Notes: generated by a model from the sequence alone, not told the origin. 64,000 nt of DNA from Bin87 sp965116785 (GCA_965116785.1 OZ220731.1:3658001-3722000), one strand, 5' to 3'; shown: positions 33,586 through 42,633, numbered from the stretch's first letter. Made by a program: numbers and translations.

Positions 33586-34428
33586 ATGGACGTTGGAGTT
33601 ACCGCCAGGGCATCCAGCGAGTCGGTTGACCCGGCCGAATTGGCGAAGCGCGCAGAGGAACTGGGCTTTGAATCGTTCTGGCTCCCGGAGCATCCCATCC
33701 TGCCCGTGCACACCACCTCCCGGTACGGCGGCACGCCGGACGGGTCGATCCCGCCCTCCATGGCGGACATCGGTGATCCGCTCATTGCCCTGTCCATGGC
33801 GGCGGCGGCCACCAGCACCATCAAGCTCGGCACCAGCATCAGCCTGGTTCCGGAACACAACCCGTTGATGCAGGCCAAGCAGATCGCCACCCTGGACAAG
33901 TTCTCGGGAGGACGGTTCCTGTTCGGCATCGGCGCCGGCTGGTTGCGCGAAGAGACTGAGATCATGGGCGGCGATTTTGATCACCGCTGGGGTCAGACCC
34001 GCGAAGCGATCCTCGTCATGAAGGAACTCTGGACCAAGGAAGAAGCGGAGTTCCACGGGCGGTTCTTCGATTTTCCGGCGGTCAAATGCTCACCCAAGCC
34101 AGTCCAGCAGCCGCACCCGCCCGTACTCTTGGGAGGTTACGCCGCCAACGTGTTCAAGCGCGTGGTGGCATGGGGCGACGGCTGGATGCCGGTGCGTGTG
34201 ACCGAGGAGCAGGTGCGGGTGGGCCGCGCCACCATGGACGAATTGGCCGAGGCCGCCGGCAGGGACCCCAGCACGATTCAGCTCATCGTGACCAATGTCC
34301 AGCCCGACCGCGAGGTCATCGACGGATACGCCGAGGCCGGCGCCAACCGGGTGACGGTGGCCCTGCCGCCGGACGCCGGCGCCGAAGGGCTGAACGAGTT
34401 GGAGCGTCTGGCGGAACAGGTTCTGTAA
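33586..34428 (+). CDS. LLM-class flavin/F420-dependent oxidoreductase
   Basis: A 280-residue luciferase-like TIM barrel. LGFESFWLPEHPILPV, IKLGTSISLVPEHNPLMQAKQIATLDKFSGGRFLFGIGAGW (cofactor region, given in outline) and PKPVQQPHPPVLLGGY are family marks. A GGGAGG site precedes ATG 33586. It resembles the F420-dependent subgroup by its short length. Downstream, with a 2-base gap, is a small unknown gene, so the two are probably co-transcribed. Confidence 0.9.
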   Translation: MDVGVTARASSESVDPAELAKRAEELGFESFWLPEHPILPVHTTSRYGGTPDGSIPPSMADIGDPLIALSMAAAATSTIKLGTSISLVPEHNPLMQAKQIATLDKFSGGRFLFGIGAGWLREETEIMGGDFDHRWGQTREAILVMKELWTKEEAEFHGRFFDFPAVKCSPKPVQQPHPPVLLGGYAANVFKRVVAWGDGWMPVRVTEEQVRVGRATMDELAEAAGRDPSTIQLIVTNVQPDREVIDGYAEAGANRVTVALPPDAGAEGLNELERLAEQVL

Positions 34429-34430
34429 CG

Positions 34431-34757
34431 ATGTCCCTGGGCGGGGATTTCAGGCCGCCGGAGAACCCGCCCGCCTGGTGCCTGATGCGAGGCCAGAACG
34501 ACGGGGAGCGCTGGGCGAGAAACGACGCCGAAATGGGCGATCTGATTGCCTGGGCCGACATTTCCTACTTCGAGCACTACATGGGGCCCATGCCCTTTCC
34601 GTACGACAACAGCGCGGCGGTGCAGTTCTACGAAGCGGCGAAATCGGACGCCTCGGCCCACGGCATCACGTTCAGCCACCAGCACTACGCCGGCGGGTTC
34701 CTGGAAGCGGTGTACGAGGAGTGTCGGAGCCGGCTGGGATTGGGACCGCCGCCCTGA
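34431..34757 (+). CDS. Hypothetical protein (108 aa)
   Basis: I do not recognise this protein. It is acidic and aromatic-rich, with RPPENPPAWCLMRGQNDGERW at the N-terminus (in part) and a helical segment ISYFEHYMGPMPFPYDNSAAV. There is no signal or membrane segment. Placement 2 bases after the LLM gene suggests an accessory role to it. Confidence 0.65.
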   Translation: MSLGGDFRPPENPPAWCLMRGQNDGERWARNDAEMGDLIAWADISYFEHYMGPMPFPYDNSAAVQFYEAAKSDASAHGITFSHQHYAGGFLEAVYEECRSRLGLGPPP

Positions 34758-35144
34758 AACCAGCCTGCGCATAAGACGTGCCCGATCTGCCGTTCCTGGC
34801 CTAGCAACGCAATGCTGACGGCAAATAGGGGACTTTGCGGAAGATCGTTCTGCGCCGCGAGTTTGAGCAAGGAACCGACAGGAAGATACTCTCTGCGTTC
34901 CAATGCTGATCTTGCGGGCGCTCTTCTTGCATCGGCGGCATCCAGCCCGTCGCATCCGTTTGGTCGACGATCCACACGGGACACAATGTGCCCGAGGTGT
35001 TAGGCTACGGGCGATTTGCGGTCATGGCCCGGCGGTCCACCAGTCACATGACTTGAGCAGCCGGCCGACCTGCGCTTCAATCAAGACGAACGCGTATCGA
35101 CAAGCAACTGCTAGCAAAGCATATCCACTGCAGGAGGCCAGAGC
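34758..35144. other. Intergenic, no gene seen
   Basis: A 387-base gap before the GMC oxidoreductase. Short open frames on both strands lack ribosome binding sites and recognisable patterns. The only supported element is AGGAGG just before the GMC start. Confidence 0.4.
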
Positions 35145-36707
35145 ATGAAGTACGACTACATCGTTGTGGGCGGCGGTTCCGCCGGATGCACCATTGCCAG
35201 CCGGCTATCGGAAGACCCGGACCGTTCCGTGCTGCTGCTGGAGGCGGGGCCGGACTACCCGGTCTTTGAGCAGCTTCCCGACGACCTGAAGCTGGGCAAC
35301 AACGTGTGGCTGTCGGCCTACGGGCCGCACAACTGGGGCTACAGTGCCCGGATCACGGAGGAGCAGGACAACCTGACGATCCCCCGGGGCAAGGCCACCG
35401 GCGGTTCCAGCGCGGTGAACGGGCAGGTGCTGTTCCGCGGCATCCCCGAGGACTACGACCGCTGGGCCGAGTGGGGCAACGACGAGTGGAGTTTCACCAG
35501 GTGCCTGCCCTACTTCAACAAGCTGGAGACCGACCTGGACTTCGGCGGCGACGACTTCCACGGCTCCGACGGGCCGGTGCCGGTGCGTCGCGCCCCCCGC
35601 AACGAGTGGCTGCCCCACGCCGTGGCCTTCGAGCGGGCGTGCCTTGACGAGGGCTTCCCCCAGGACGAGGACCAGAACCACCCCGAGTCCACGGGCGTCT
35701 CGCCCCGGGCCCGCAACACCATCGACGGCGTGCGCATGAGCATGGCCATCAACTACCTGGACATCGCGCGGCACCGCCTGAACCTGACCGTCCGGGGCAG
35801 CGTGACCGCGCGGCGGATCATCTTCGACACTGATTCGACAGGCTCACCGCGCGCCGTGGGCATCGAGGCCGAGAGCGGCGGCGAGGTCTTCACGGTGGAG
35901 GGCGGCGAGATCATCGTGAGCAGCGGGGCCGTGGCGTCGCCGCAGCTCCTGATGCTGTCCGGCGTAGGGCCGGCGGAGCACCTGCGGAGCATGGGCATTC
36001 CGGTGGTGCACGACTCGCCGGGCGTGGGCAAGAACCTGCGCGACCATCCCGCGGCGTCGGTGCTGTACCGGGGCAAGGGCGAGAAGCCCGACGTGCAGGC
36101 GCCGGTGATCCAGGTGGGACTGCGCTACACGGTGGAGGGCTCCGACCTGCGCAACGACATGCAACTGAGCCCCAACCTGATGACCAGCGAGCACCGGCCG
36201 GCCCACGTCGCCATCGACGAGGACCTGAACTACCTCGGCATGGGCGCGAGTCTGCAGCTGGCGCTGGGACAGGGCGAGCTGACCCTGCAGTCCACCGACC
36301 CGCACGTGCAGCCGTTCCTGAACTACAACTACTATCAGGAGCCGGAGGATCTGCGCCGGATGCGGGAGGCAATACGCCTGGGCGTGCGCATGGCGGAGCG
36401 GCCTCCATTCTCCGACCTAGTGGAGGAACGGATCATGCCCACCGACGAGGAGTTGCAGTCCGATGATCTGCTGGACGACTGGCTGCGCAAGAACTCGGGA
36501 ACGTCGCACCACATTTCGGGCACGTGCAAGATGGGGCCGGACTCGGATCCCCTGGCGGTGGTGGACCAGCACCTGAAGGTCAAGGGCCTGGAGGGCCTGC
36601 GGGTGGCCGACGCATCGATCATGCCAGACTGCATCCGGGCCAACACCAACGCCACGACGATCATGATCGGCGAGAAGGTGTCTGACTACATCAGGGAAGG
36701 CCGGTAG
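35145..36707 (+). CDS. GMC-family FAD-dependent oxidoreductase
   Basis: A 520-residue flavoenzyme, full-length paralogue of the protein at 10794-12341. The FAD motif GGGSAG lies at residues 9-14. GMC signature 1 is around PRGKATGGSSAVNGQ and signature 2 around GAVASPQLLMLSG. The active-site His is in SHHISGTCKMG and the Asn in RANTN. AGGAGG precedes ATG 35145. The substrate alcohol is unknown. It stands alone, followed by a MITE copy. Confidence 0.93.
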   Translation: MKYDYIVVGGGSAGCTIASRLSEDPDRSVLLLEAGPDYPVFEQLPDDLKLGNNVWLSAYGPHNWGYSARITEEQDNLTIPRGKATGGSSAVNGQVLFRGIPEDYDRWAEWGNDEWSFTRCLPYFNKLETDLDFGGDDFHGSDGPVPVRRAPRNEWLPHAVAFERACLDEGFPQDEDQNHPESTGVSPRARNTIDGVRMSMAINYLDIARHRLNLTVRGSVTARRIIFDTDSTGSPRAVGIEAESGGEVFTVEGGEIIVSSGAVASPQLLMLSGVGPAEHLRSMGIPVVHDSPGVGKNLRDHPAASVLYRGKGEKPDVQAPVIQVGLRYTVEGSDLRNDMQLSPNLMTSEHRPAHVAIDEDLNYLGMGASLQLALGQGELTLQSTDPHVQPFLNYNYYQEPEDLRRMREAIRLGVRMAERPPFSDLVEERIMPTDEELQSDDLLDDWLRKNSGTSHHISGTCKMGPDSDPLAVVDQHLKVKGLEGLRVADASIMPDCIRANTNATTIMIGEKVSDYIREGR

Positions 36708-36718
36708 CCGGAGGAATC

Positions 36719-36826
36719 GTCAGAATCAGGATTCGCAGGATTAGCGGATTTTCAGGATGAGGCTGACCGTCGCATTGACCAATCCAATCCTGGCAATCCA
36801 AAAATCCGACAAATCCTGATTATGAC
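36719..36826. repeat. MITE-like inverted repeat, copy C
   Basis: The ends GTCAGAATCAGGATTCGCAG and, reversed, GTCATAATCAGGATTTGTCG flank a short unique core. It lies between the GMC and VOC genes. Confidence 0.8.
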
Positions 36827-36847
36827 TACACGGGGAGGTTCACAGCA

Positions 36848-37324
36848 ATGGAAGTCCAATGGATGAACCACACCGGGTTCGTGGTCAGCGACATGGAGCG
36901 CTCCCTCGCTTTCTACCGGGACCTGCTGGGTCTCAGCATCGAGCGGGACCAGGTGTTGGAGGGCGACTTCATCTCGGAGGTCGTGGGCTATCCGGACGCG
37001 CGGCTGCACATCGTGTACCTGGGGATCGGGGACCAACGCCACTCGGTGGAGCTGATCCAGTACCTGAACCCGGCGGGTGACGCCGCCGCTCTGCCCGAGC
37101 GCCACCAGGTGGGAGCCAGCCACCTGGGCATCATCGTCGACGACCTGGACGCCTTTTACGCCGACCTCAGCGCAAAGGGGGCCAGGTTCGTCAGCCCGCC
37201 GGCCACCCGGCCCAACCCGGTGTACCCCGCAGCCAGCAAGGGCTGCTACATGCAGGACCCCGACGGGAACTGGCTGGAGCTCCTCGAGAGGGGACCGGCG
37301 CCGCCCGACGCGACCTCGGTGTGA
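36848..37324 (+). CDS. VOC family (glyoxalase/bleomycin resistance/dioxygenase) protein
   Basis: A 158-residue protein of two beta-alpha-beta-beta-beta modules. The four likely metal ligands are present: His8, Glu69, His92 and Glu144. FYRDLLGLSIERDQ and YMQDPDGNWLELLE are typical. This pattern suits methylmalonyl-CoA epimerase, glyoxalase I or related isomerases. The exact reaction is not evident. Confidence 0.88.
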   Translation: MEVQWMNHTGFVVSDMERSLAFYRDLLGLSIERDQVLEGDFISEVVGYPDARLHIVYLGIGDQRHSVELIQYLNPAGDAAALPERHQVGASHLGIIVDDLDAFYADLSAKGARFVSPPATRPNPVYPAASKGCYMQDPDGNWLELLERGPAPPDATSV

Positions 37325-37354
37325 CCCTGATGCGCGCCCAGTTTCCATCTAGCG

Positions 37355-37445
37355 GTCATTGCGAGCGCAGCGTGGCAATCTCTTGGGCATAGCGTCGTCT
37401 GTTTCATCAACGAGATCGCCGCGTCGCTGCGCTCCTCGCGATGAC
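37355..37445. repeat. Paired inverted repeat of the ATTGCCACGCTGCG family
   Basis: Arm 1 (37355-37380) is GTCATTGCGAGCGCAGCGTG followed by GCAATC. Arm 2 (37412-37445) is GAGATCGCCGCGTCGCTGCG followed by CTCCTCGCGATGAC. The arms are diverged inverted copies, making a 91-base MITE-like unit upstream of the amidohydrolase gene. Confidence 0.7.
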
Positions 37446-37511
37446 TAATTTGGAAACGCAGATCCCCGCAATGGTTAATTGGAAACGCATAAAGGTCAGC
37501 GTGGAGTGGAC

Positions 37512-38888
37512 ATGACCACCGTTATTGCCAATGCGACCGTGGTAACTGGCAACGCGGCCCGGGACGTTCTTTACGATGCTGCCATCGCCATTTCGGAGGA
37601 CCGGATCGCGTCCATCGGGCCGACGGATGAGGTTCGGCAGGCGTATCCCGACGCCGAGGTGGTGGATGGACGGGGGAACGCGGTCTTTCCGGGCCTGATC
37701 AACTGCCATACGCACCTGCTGGCCACTGGAGACCGCGGCATCCTGGAGGACTTCGGCTTCCCGACGCGGCTGACCTTCCCGGTCTCGGCCCGCGCGCTGC
37801 TGAGCGACGAAGAGCGGCAAACGCTGGCCCTGCTGGGTGTCCTGGAATCGATTCGAAGCGGCGTCACCTGCCTGCTGGAAATCTCGTCCAACGTGGCCGG
37901 ATATGCGTCCGACCTTGCGGCCACCGGGCTGAGGCTCGTTCTGTCAGAAAACATCAACGACGTGGACGAAGCGCGTGCCCGCGACGGTGTCTACGAATTC
38001 GACGAGGCGCGGGCCGACGCCGGGCTGCAGCGCAGCGCCGATCTGGTGGAGGCCTGGCACGGCCGGGAACAGGGGCGGATCAACTGCTTCCTGGCGCCGC
38101 ATGCTCCCGAGACCTGCTCCCCGTACCTGTTGCGACGCACGCGGGAAATGGCCGAACGCCTTGGCGTCGGCTACACCATCCACCTGTCCCAGAGCCACCA
38201 GGAGATCGAGGCGGTCATGTCCGTGCGCGGGGTATCGCCCACCCATTACCTCTTCGCCAGCGACTTCCTGGGTCCGGACCTGCTGGCCGCCCACTGCCGG
38301 TACGTAAATCCGGCGGAGGTAGCTCTGCTGGGCCAGACCGGGGTCAAGATCACCAACAACGCCGCCATCGCCGCCCGTCGGGGCGCGGCCGCGCCGGTGC
38401 AGGAACTCATGGCGGCGGGATGCGTCATCGGCATGGGGACGGACAACATGGCCGAGGACATGGTGGAGGTGATGCGGGCCGGGCTGTTCCTGGAGCGGGT
38501 GCGCCGCAACGACGAGGTGTATCCGCAACCCGAGGACGTACTGGAGTGGGCCACCTCGGGCGGCGCCAGGGCGCTGGGGATGGAGGACTTGACCGGCAGC
38601 CTGGAAGTCGGCAAGAAGGCCGACCTGTTCGTGGTGGACCTGATGCGGCCGCACCTGGTGCCCAGCCTGCGCGTGGTGTCCGCCTTCGTGCACAACGGGC
38701 AACCGGCCGACATCACGTCGGTGATGGTGGACGGCGCGTGGGTCATGCGCGACGGCAAAGTGCTTACCATCGACGAAGATGAGGTGGTGCGCCGGGCCGA
38801 AGCGGTGGGGCATGCGTCGTGGCGCCGCTTGCTGGAACGCTATCCCGACGTGCCTTTCCCGATTTCCATTCCGCCAGCGATCGGCTGA
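37512..38888 (+). CDS. Amidohydrolase, chlorohydrolase/deaminase (ATZ/TRZ-type) family
   Basis: A 458-residue metal-dependent hydrolase. Metal ligands: His66 and His68 in NCHTHLL, a later His in YTIHLSQSH, His in LLAAHCRYV and Asp in GMGTDNMAED. Family members deaminate or dechlorinate N-heterocycles (guanine, S-adenosylhomocysteine, triazines). ATG 37512 is chosen with a GTGGAG site; an upstream in-frame ATG at 37479 is less likely. It is followed after 27 bases by a HicB-like gene. Confidence 0.88.
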   Translation: MTTVIANATVVTGNAARDVLYDAAIAISEDRIASIGPTDEVRQAYPDAEVVDGRGNAVFPGLINCHTHLLATGDRGILEDFGFPTRLTFPVSARALLSDEERQTLALLGVLESIRSGVTCLLEISSNVAGYASDLAATGLRLVLSENINDVDEARARDGVYEFDEARADAGLQRSADLVEAWHGREQGRINCFLAPHAPETCSPYLLRRTREMAERLGVGYTIHLSQSHQEIEAVMSVRGVSPTHYLFASDFLGPDLLAAHCRYVNPAEVALLGQTGVKITNNAAIAARRGAAAPVQELMAAGCVIGMGTDNMAEDMVEVMRAGLFLERVRRNDEVYPQPEDVLEWATSGGARALGMEDLTGSLEVGKKADLFVVDLMRPHLVPSLRVVSAFVHNGQPADITSVMVDGAWVMRDGKVLTIDEDEVVRRAEAVGHASWRRLLERYPDVPFPISIPPAIG

Positions 38889-38915
38889 GTTCAGGTTGTT
38901 GAGCAGTGATCTACG

Positions 38916-39248
38916 GTGGCTGATCATTACACATACCGGGTTACATGGTCCGCCGAGGATGATGAATTCGTTGGACTGTGCACCGAGTTTCCTTTCCTGA
39001 GCTGGCTGGAGCCGACGCACGAAGAGGCGTTCTCCGGCATCCGGCAGTTGGTGGCGGACTGCGTGGCGGATATGGAGGCCAACGGCGAAACGCCGCCGGA
39101 ACCGATGGCGGATCGGACCTACAGCGGGCGGTTCATGGTCCGGGTGCCGCCGGAGACGCACCGGGCGCTGGCCATGAAGGCTGCCGAGGAGGGGGTGAGC
39201 TTGAACCGGCTGATCAGCGCGCGACTGGCCGCCGATGTCGAACGGTGA
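38916..39248 (+). CDS. HicB-family protein, orphan
   Basis: A 110-residue antitoxin-type protein. The N-terminal HicB fold includes YRVTWSAEDDEFVGLCTEFP and the helix EEAFSGIRQLV. The C-terminal ribbon-helix-helix is RFMVRVPPETHRALAMKAAEEGVSLN followed by a short end. No HicA or other toxin gene is adjacent. It starts at GTG 38916. It may be a solitary regulator left after loss of its toxin. Confidence 0.82.
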   Translation: MADHYTYRVTWSAEDDEFVGLCTEFPFLSWLEPTHEEAFSGIRQLVADCVADMEANGETPPEPMADRTYSGRFMVRVPPETHRALAMKAAEEGVSLNRLISARLAADVER

Positions 39249-39369
39249 CGGCCCCAGCGCTCACAAGCGCAACATGGAGTTGACCCGAGTGTCCGCAGGC
39301 CGATTGGCAGCGGACTTTCCTTTGCCGACGGTGTCCCCCAGCAGTGCCAACCGTTGGAGGAGAGCGGTT

Positions 39370-39723
39370 TCAGGTCGGTCGGTTGTCCGTCACGACGGCG
39401 GCGACGGCCTCGGCGCGCGAGGGATGGATTTTGATGAGCTGATCGAAGCCGCTGGTCTGGAACACGGCGCGCACGTCGGTGGACAGGGAGCAGAGGACCA
39501 GGCTGCCGCCCTGCTGCTGCGTCCTGCGCACCGCCTGCATGATCGCCCGGAGGCCGGCGCTGCTGATGTAGTCGAGATCTTGCATATCGATCACCACCGC
39601 CCCACCGGCAGGACCGGCGGCGGACTCCAGCTCCTCGTTGAAGGCATCGGCATTGGAACTGTCCAGGCGCGGCTCTGCCAGCACCAACACGGTCGCACCG
39701 TTGGAGAGAGCGTCGATAGCCAT
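39370..39723 (-). CDS. STAS-domain anti-sigma factor antagonist
   Basis: A 117-residue STAS protein of the SpoIIAA/RsbV type. The segment IDMQDLDYISSAGLRAIM carries the phosphorylatable Ser (54 or 55). It normally binds an anti-sigma kinase to release a sigma factor; no kinase gene is nearby. ATG 39723 has AAGGATGGA upstream. Confidence 0.9.
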   Translation of the reverse strand: MAIDALSNGATVLVLAEPRLDSSNADAFNEELESAAGPAGGAVVIDMQDLDYISSAGLRAIMQAVRRTQQQGGSLVLCSLSTDVRAVFQTSGFDQLIKIHPSRAEAVAAVVTDNRPT

Positions 39724-39990
39724 GAGTCCATCCTTGGAAGGTGGCAGATGTTCGTGATGGGAAACGCCGACGGGCACATGGACGAGCGAACCGCAATGGA
39801 ATGCCGCCGACGCTGACAGATTCTGGCGGCCGGGTGGAACTATTAGCAAGGGAATACCGGGAGAGTTTCCGGCGATTTTCGATTTCTGACGGGAGCGTTA
39901 CCCTGCAGATTGGACCGATCGGTGCGGGAATCACACGCCCTGGAGGTTCCTCACGTCTCGGATGCCACCTTGGCATCAGGAGTTGCAGCA

Positions 39991-40977
39991 TCAGCCCGTG
40001 AATTGGGACCACACCTCCGGCAGGCGGGCCATGGCCTCCTCGGGCAGCGGGCCCCTGGCGGCGAATTCGACGGATTGCTCCAGGTGCTCCATGCTGGAAT
40101 ACCCCACCAGCACGCTGCTGACGCCGGGGTTGGTCAGGGCGAACCGCAGGGACGCCTCCACCAGGCTGTCCGCGTAGCCCTCGTGCTGCAGGAACCGGAA
40201 TCTCTCGGCGCGCGAACGGTCCTGATCATAGTCGCGGCCCGAACCGATGGGTGCGACGCTGGGCACGGCAACGGGATGTCGCGTCGGTTCACCGCTGAGA
40301 GCGCCGGCCGCCAGGACGCGTATCACCAGCACTCCCATGCCGGTGTCGGCAGCGCGTTGGATCTGGTTTCCGTAGTCTGGCATGTCGAACCCGGATGGCG
40401 CCGCTGCGCCGGCACTGGGGTTGACCAGGTTGTACACCGACTGGATGGTGTTCAGAGTCCCCGACTCGATCACTCGGTGCAGGGCGGGAGTCTCGCCCAC
40501 GGCGGTCATCCCCCAGAACCGGACCTTGCCCTGGTCCCGCAGGTCCCGCAGCGCGTCCACCACCTCGCCCAGCGTCTCCTCAGGGGAGACGGATCCACCG
40601 TCGGCCACGGAGGCGACGTGGTTGTGCATCTGGAGCAGGTCGACCTGCTCCCGCTGCATACGGGTCAGGCTCGCCTCCACCGAGGCGATGACGTTGCCGC
40701 GGATGCGACCCGGCTCGTGGGTAGTGACGCGGAACTTGGTGCCGACGTAGACGTCCGCCGACAACTCCTTGAGCACGCGCCCCAGGTTGGTTTCCGACTG
40801 GCCGTCGCCATAGGAGGAGGCGGTGTCGAAATAGTTGATGCCCAGCTCCATGGCGCGAGCCACCGCCGCAACCTGGTCGCTGTGGTCGCCGCGGATCATC
40901 AGGCCGCCGACGTTGCCGCAGCCAAAGCCGATCTCCGACACGTTGACGCCGGTGTTGCCCAGTGGTCGATAGTCCAT
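39991..40977 (-). CDS. Aldo/keto reductase
   Basis: A 328-residue NADPH-dependent TIM-barrel reductase. The catalytic tetrad is present: Asp51, Tyr56 (FDTASSYGDG), Lys81 (GTKF) and His118 (LLQMHNH). GIGSGRDY near the C-terminus and VLVGYSSMEHLEQ are cofactor-end segments. It probably reduces aldehydes or oxidises sugars. TGAGG precedes ATG 40977. Confidence 0.92.
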   Translation of the reverse strand: MDYRPLGNTGVNVSEIGFGCGNVGGLMIRGDHSDQVAAVARAMELGINYFDTASSYGDGQSETNLGRVLKELSADVYVGTKFRVTTHEPGRIRGNVIASVEASLTRMQREQVDLLQMHNHVASVADGGSVSPEETLGEVVDALRDLRDQGKVRFWGMTAVGETPALHRVIESGTLNTIQSVYNLVNPSAGAAAPSGFDMPDYGNQIQRAADTGMGVLVIRVLAAGALSGEPTRHPVAVPSVAPIGSGRDYDQDRSRAERFRFLQHEGYADSLVEASLRFALTNPGVSSVLVGYSSMEHLEQSVEFAARGPLPEEAMARLPEVWSQFTG

Positions 40978-41166
40978 GACGTTTCCTCACGCAAGCGGGT
41001 GTGCGGTCTGATGATATTCGCCGGTGAGGTTGGGGGCAAACGGTCGGCTTCCTGTAATCGCACTGGAAGAATTTAGCGGACGCCCCATGGACGCGCACGT
41101 TGCCGAGTCCCGCGGCACAGCGAGACTTGTAATCGCGCAAGAGCAACAAACGGGTATGGGACATGG

Positions 41167-41730
41167 TCATTGCCAGCCCTTCTTATAATCCCTCGTCCTA
41201 TTGCGGCCAAATGGCTTTCTGGAATTGTTTGGCGGTGTCCCGTCCCTGCGTACAAAAGCGCGGTGGATCCATTCAGCAATCTTGGCCGGTGTCCAGGGAT
41301 TCGGCCAATGGTATATGAGCGAGTAAGTATCCTGGTCTGTCCAGTTGTCCGCCAGACGCGGCGGAATGAAATGAGGGTTAACCTCCTTCTTCCCATGGTT
41401 AGCGTGGTTGGGAAGTATGATGCCTAGAAGTCCGCATCTGGGATTCCTCTTGGTCCTGCGAATGCTAGAACCTATTTCCCAGTCCACGTGCTTCCGTTGC
41501 CAAGTGCGAGGGCCGATCAGGACAATGGTAACGGTGGCGTCTCTGATGTACTGGTCCCGAATCTTTTGGCGCACCGTTGCCGTTTTCAGACCCGTGTCGT
41601 CGATATTTCCGGTATCAACCGACCGGTCCACGATGCGCTTGCCCATCATGCGGACGAATTTTTCCTTGTATTCAATGTCATGTTCGTGAAAGCTGATAAA
41701 AATCTTATGCCTGGGTATGTTGGAAGTCAT
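41167..41730 (-). CDS. TIR-like (DUF1863/ThsB-type) protein
   Basis: A 187-residue protein resembling ThsB, the TIR sensor of the Thoeris anti-phage system, in the DUF1863/TIR-like group. HKIFISFHEHDIEYKEKFVR opens the fold. DQYIRDATVTIVLIGPRTWQRKHVDWEIGSSI (outlined) holds the family W..EI motif with the probable catalytic Glu85. LLGIILPNH and a His/Trp-rich tail follow. It would cut NAD+ to make a signal. No ThsA effector is in the window. GGAG lies 7 bases upstream of ATG 41730. A probable antitoxin gene lies 21 bases upstream. Confidence 0.8.
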   Translation of the reverse strand: MTSNIPRHKIFISFHEHDIEYKEKFVRMMGKRIVDRSVDTGNIDDTGLKTATVRQKIRDQYIRDATVTIVLIGPRTWQRKHVDWEIGSSIRRTKRNPRCGLLGIILPNHANHGKKEVNPHFIPPRLADNWTDQDTYSLIYHWPNPWTPAKIAEWIHRAFVRRDGTPPNNSRKPFGRNRTRDYKKGWQ

Positions 41731-41751
41731 AGACCTGCTCCATTAGGATGC

Positions 41752-42015
41752 TCATCGCCAAGCAGTTTCGTCCACGGTCTCGAATTCCTGGACAGCGGCG
41801 TCGAACTCGTCCGCCTCGTAGCTAGTCCAACTGCCGATGTACCCATCCAATGAAGAACCTACGCAGGTTCGGTCCGGAGTTGGTTGCACCAGACCGGCAC
41901 CGATACGAAGCAGCTCGTACGCTGCGTGCCCCAACGAAGTTCCATCGCGCACGGCCCGTTTGCGGATAATTTCTTCCAGCTCGCTGTCCAAACCGTGAAT
42001 GGTGATCTGGCCCAC
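41752..42015 (-). CDS. FitA/VapB-like ribbon-helix-helix protein
   Basis: An 87-residue protein. Its N-terminal 40 residues (ITIHGLDSELEEIIRKRAVRDGTSLGHAAYELL) match the FitA-type ribbon-helix-helix antitoxin. The C-terminal half is acidic. It starts at GTG 42015 with AGGAGG. A toxin gene would be expected to overlap the stop; an ATGA overlap exists at 41755-41752, but that frame ends after 16 codons, and the TIR-like gene follows. It may now control the TIR gene. Confidence 0.72.
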   Translation of the reverse strand: MGQITIHGLDSELEEIIRKRAVRDGTSLGHAAYELLRIGAGLVQPTPDRTCVGSSLDGYIGSWTSYEADEFDAAVQEFETVDETAWR

Positions 42016-42195
42016 AATTGGCCTCCTCTAGTCGCAGTCTGCGCATGCTCATTGTTCAAATCGTAGGGAACCGACGCGTCCCCGTCAATGACGGATATTC
42101 CACAGGTGACTGTAGTGCCCAGATGAAGAGGATGTAGGTCATGGTATCATCGGGCCGCATTTTGTACTGCGAAACGACTTTCTGGAGGCGTACCG

Positions 42196-42612
42196 ATGGC
42201 TACGAAACCGGCTCTTACCACCGAACAGATCAAGGCGGCGATGGACGCCATGCTGGCCAAGGCCAACGAGACCCCCGACGCGCCGGTGGCCATGGCCATC
42301 GTGGACGCCGGGGGCGAGCTGCTGGCCTACTTCACCATGGAAAACCTGCGGGTCTTCAGCCGCCGCCACGCCCGCCGCAAGGCCTACACTTCCGCCATCA
42401 TCGGCCGGGACTCGGGCGAGCATGCGGCCGGCCTGGCCGCCCAGGGCCGCGGCATCGCCGACATGGGCGACCCGGGGTTCACCTACGGCCAGGGCGGGCT
42501 GGTCATCATGAAGGACGGCGTGATCCTCGGCGGAATCGGCGTGGGCGGATACCCCAGCGGCCAGGCCGACGAGGACTTGTCGCGCGTTGGGCTCAACGCC
42601 ATGAACCTGTAG
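42196..42612 (+). CDS. GlcG/HbpS-family heme-binding protein (DUF336)
   Basis: A 138-residue protein of the GlcG/HbpS fold. APVAMAIVDAGGELLAYFTMEN, RKAYTSAIIGRDS and GQGGLVIMKDGVILGGIGVGG are the core segments. Relatives bind heme or cofactors such as corrinoids, or sit near glycolate oxidase. No signal peptide. GGAGG precedes ATG 42196. A palindromic terminator follows. Confidence 0.9.
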   Translation: MATKPALTTEQIKAAMDAMLAKANETPDAPVAMAIVDAGGELLAYFTMENLRVFSRRHARRKAYTSAIIGRDSGEHAAGLAAQGRGIADMGDPGFTYGQGGLVIMKDGVILGGIGVGGYPSGQADEDLSRVGLNAMNL

Positions 42613-42633
42613 CGACAGCATCGACAGTGGGTG

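Noticed and set aside
37355..37445. Possible CRISPR or tandem repeat
   Set aside because: There are only two diverged arms in inverted orientation, with no regular spacers. It fits a MITE-like unit. I saw no CRISPR array anywhere.
41752..41755. A vapC toxin gene overlapping the FitA-like antitoxin stop
   Set aside because: The ATGA overlap exists, but the frame stops after 16 codons and has no PIN motif, so no toxin gene is annotated.
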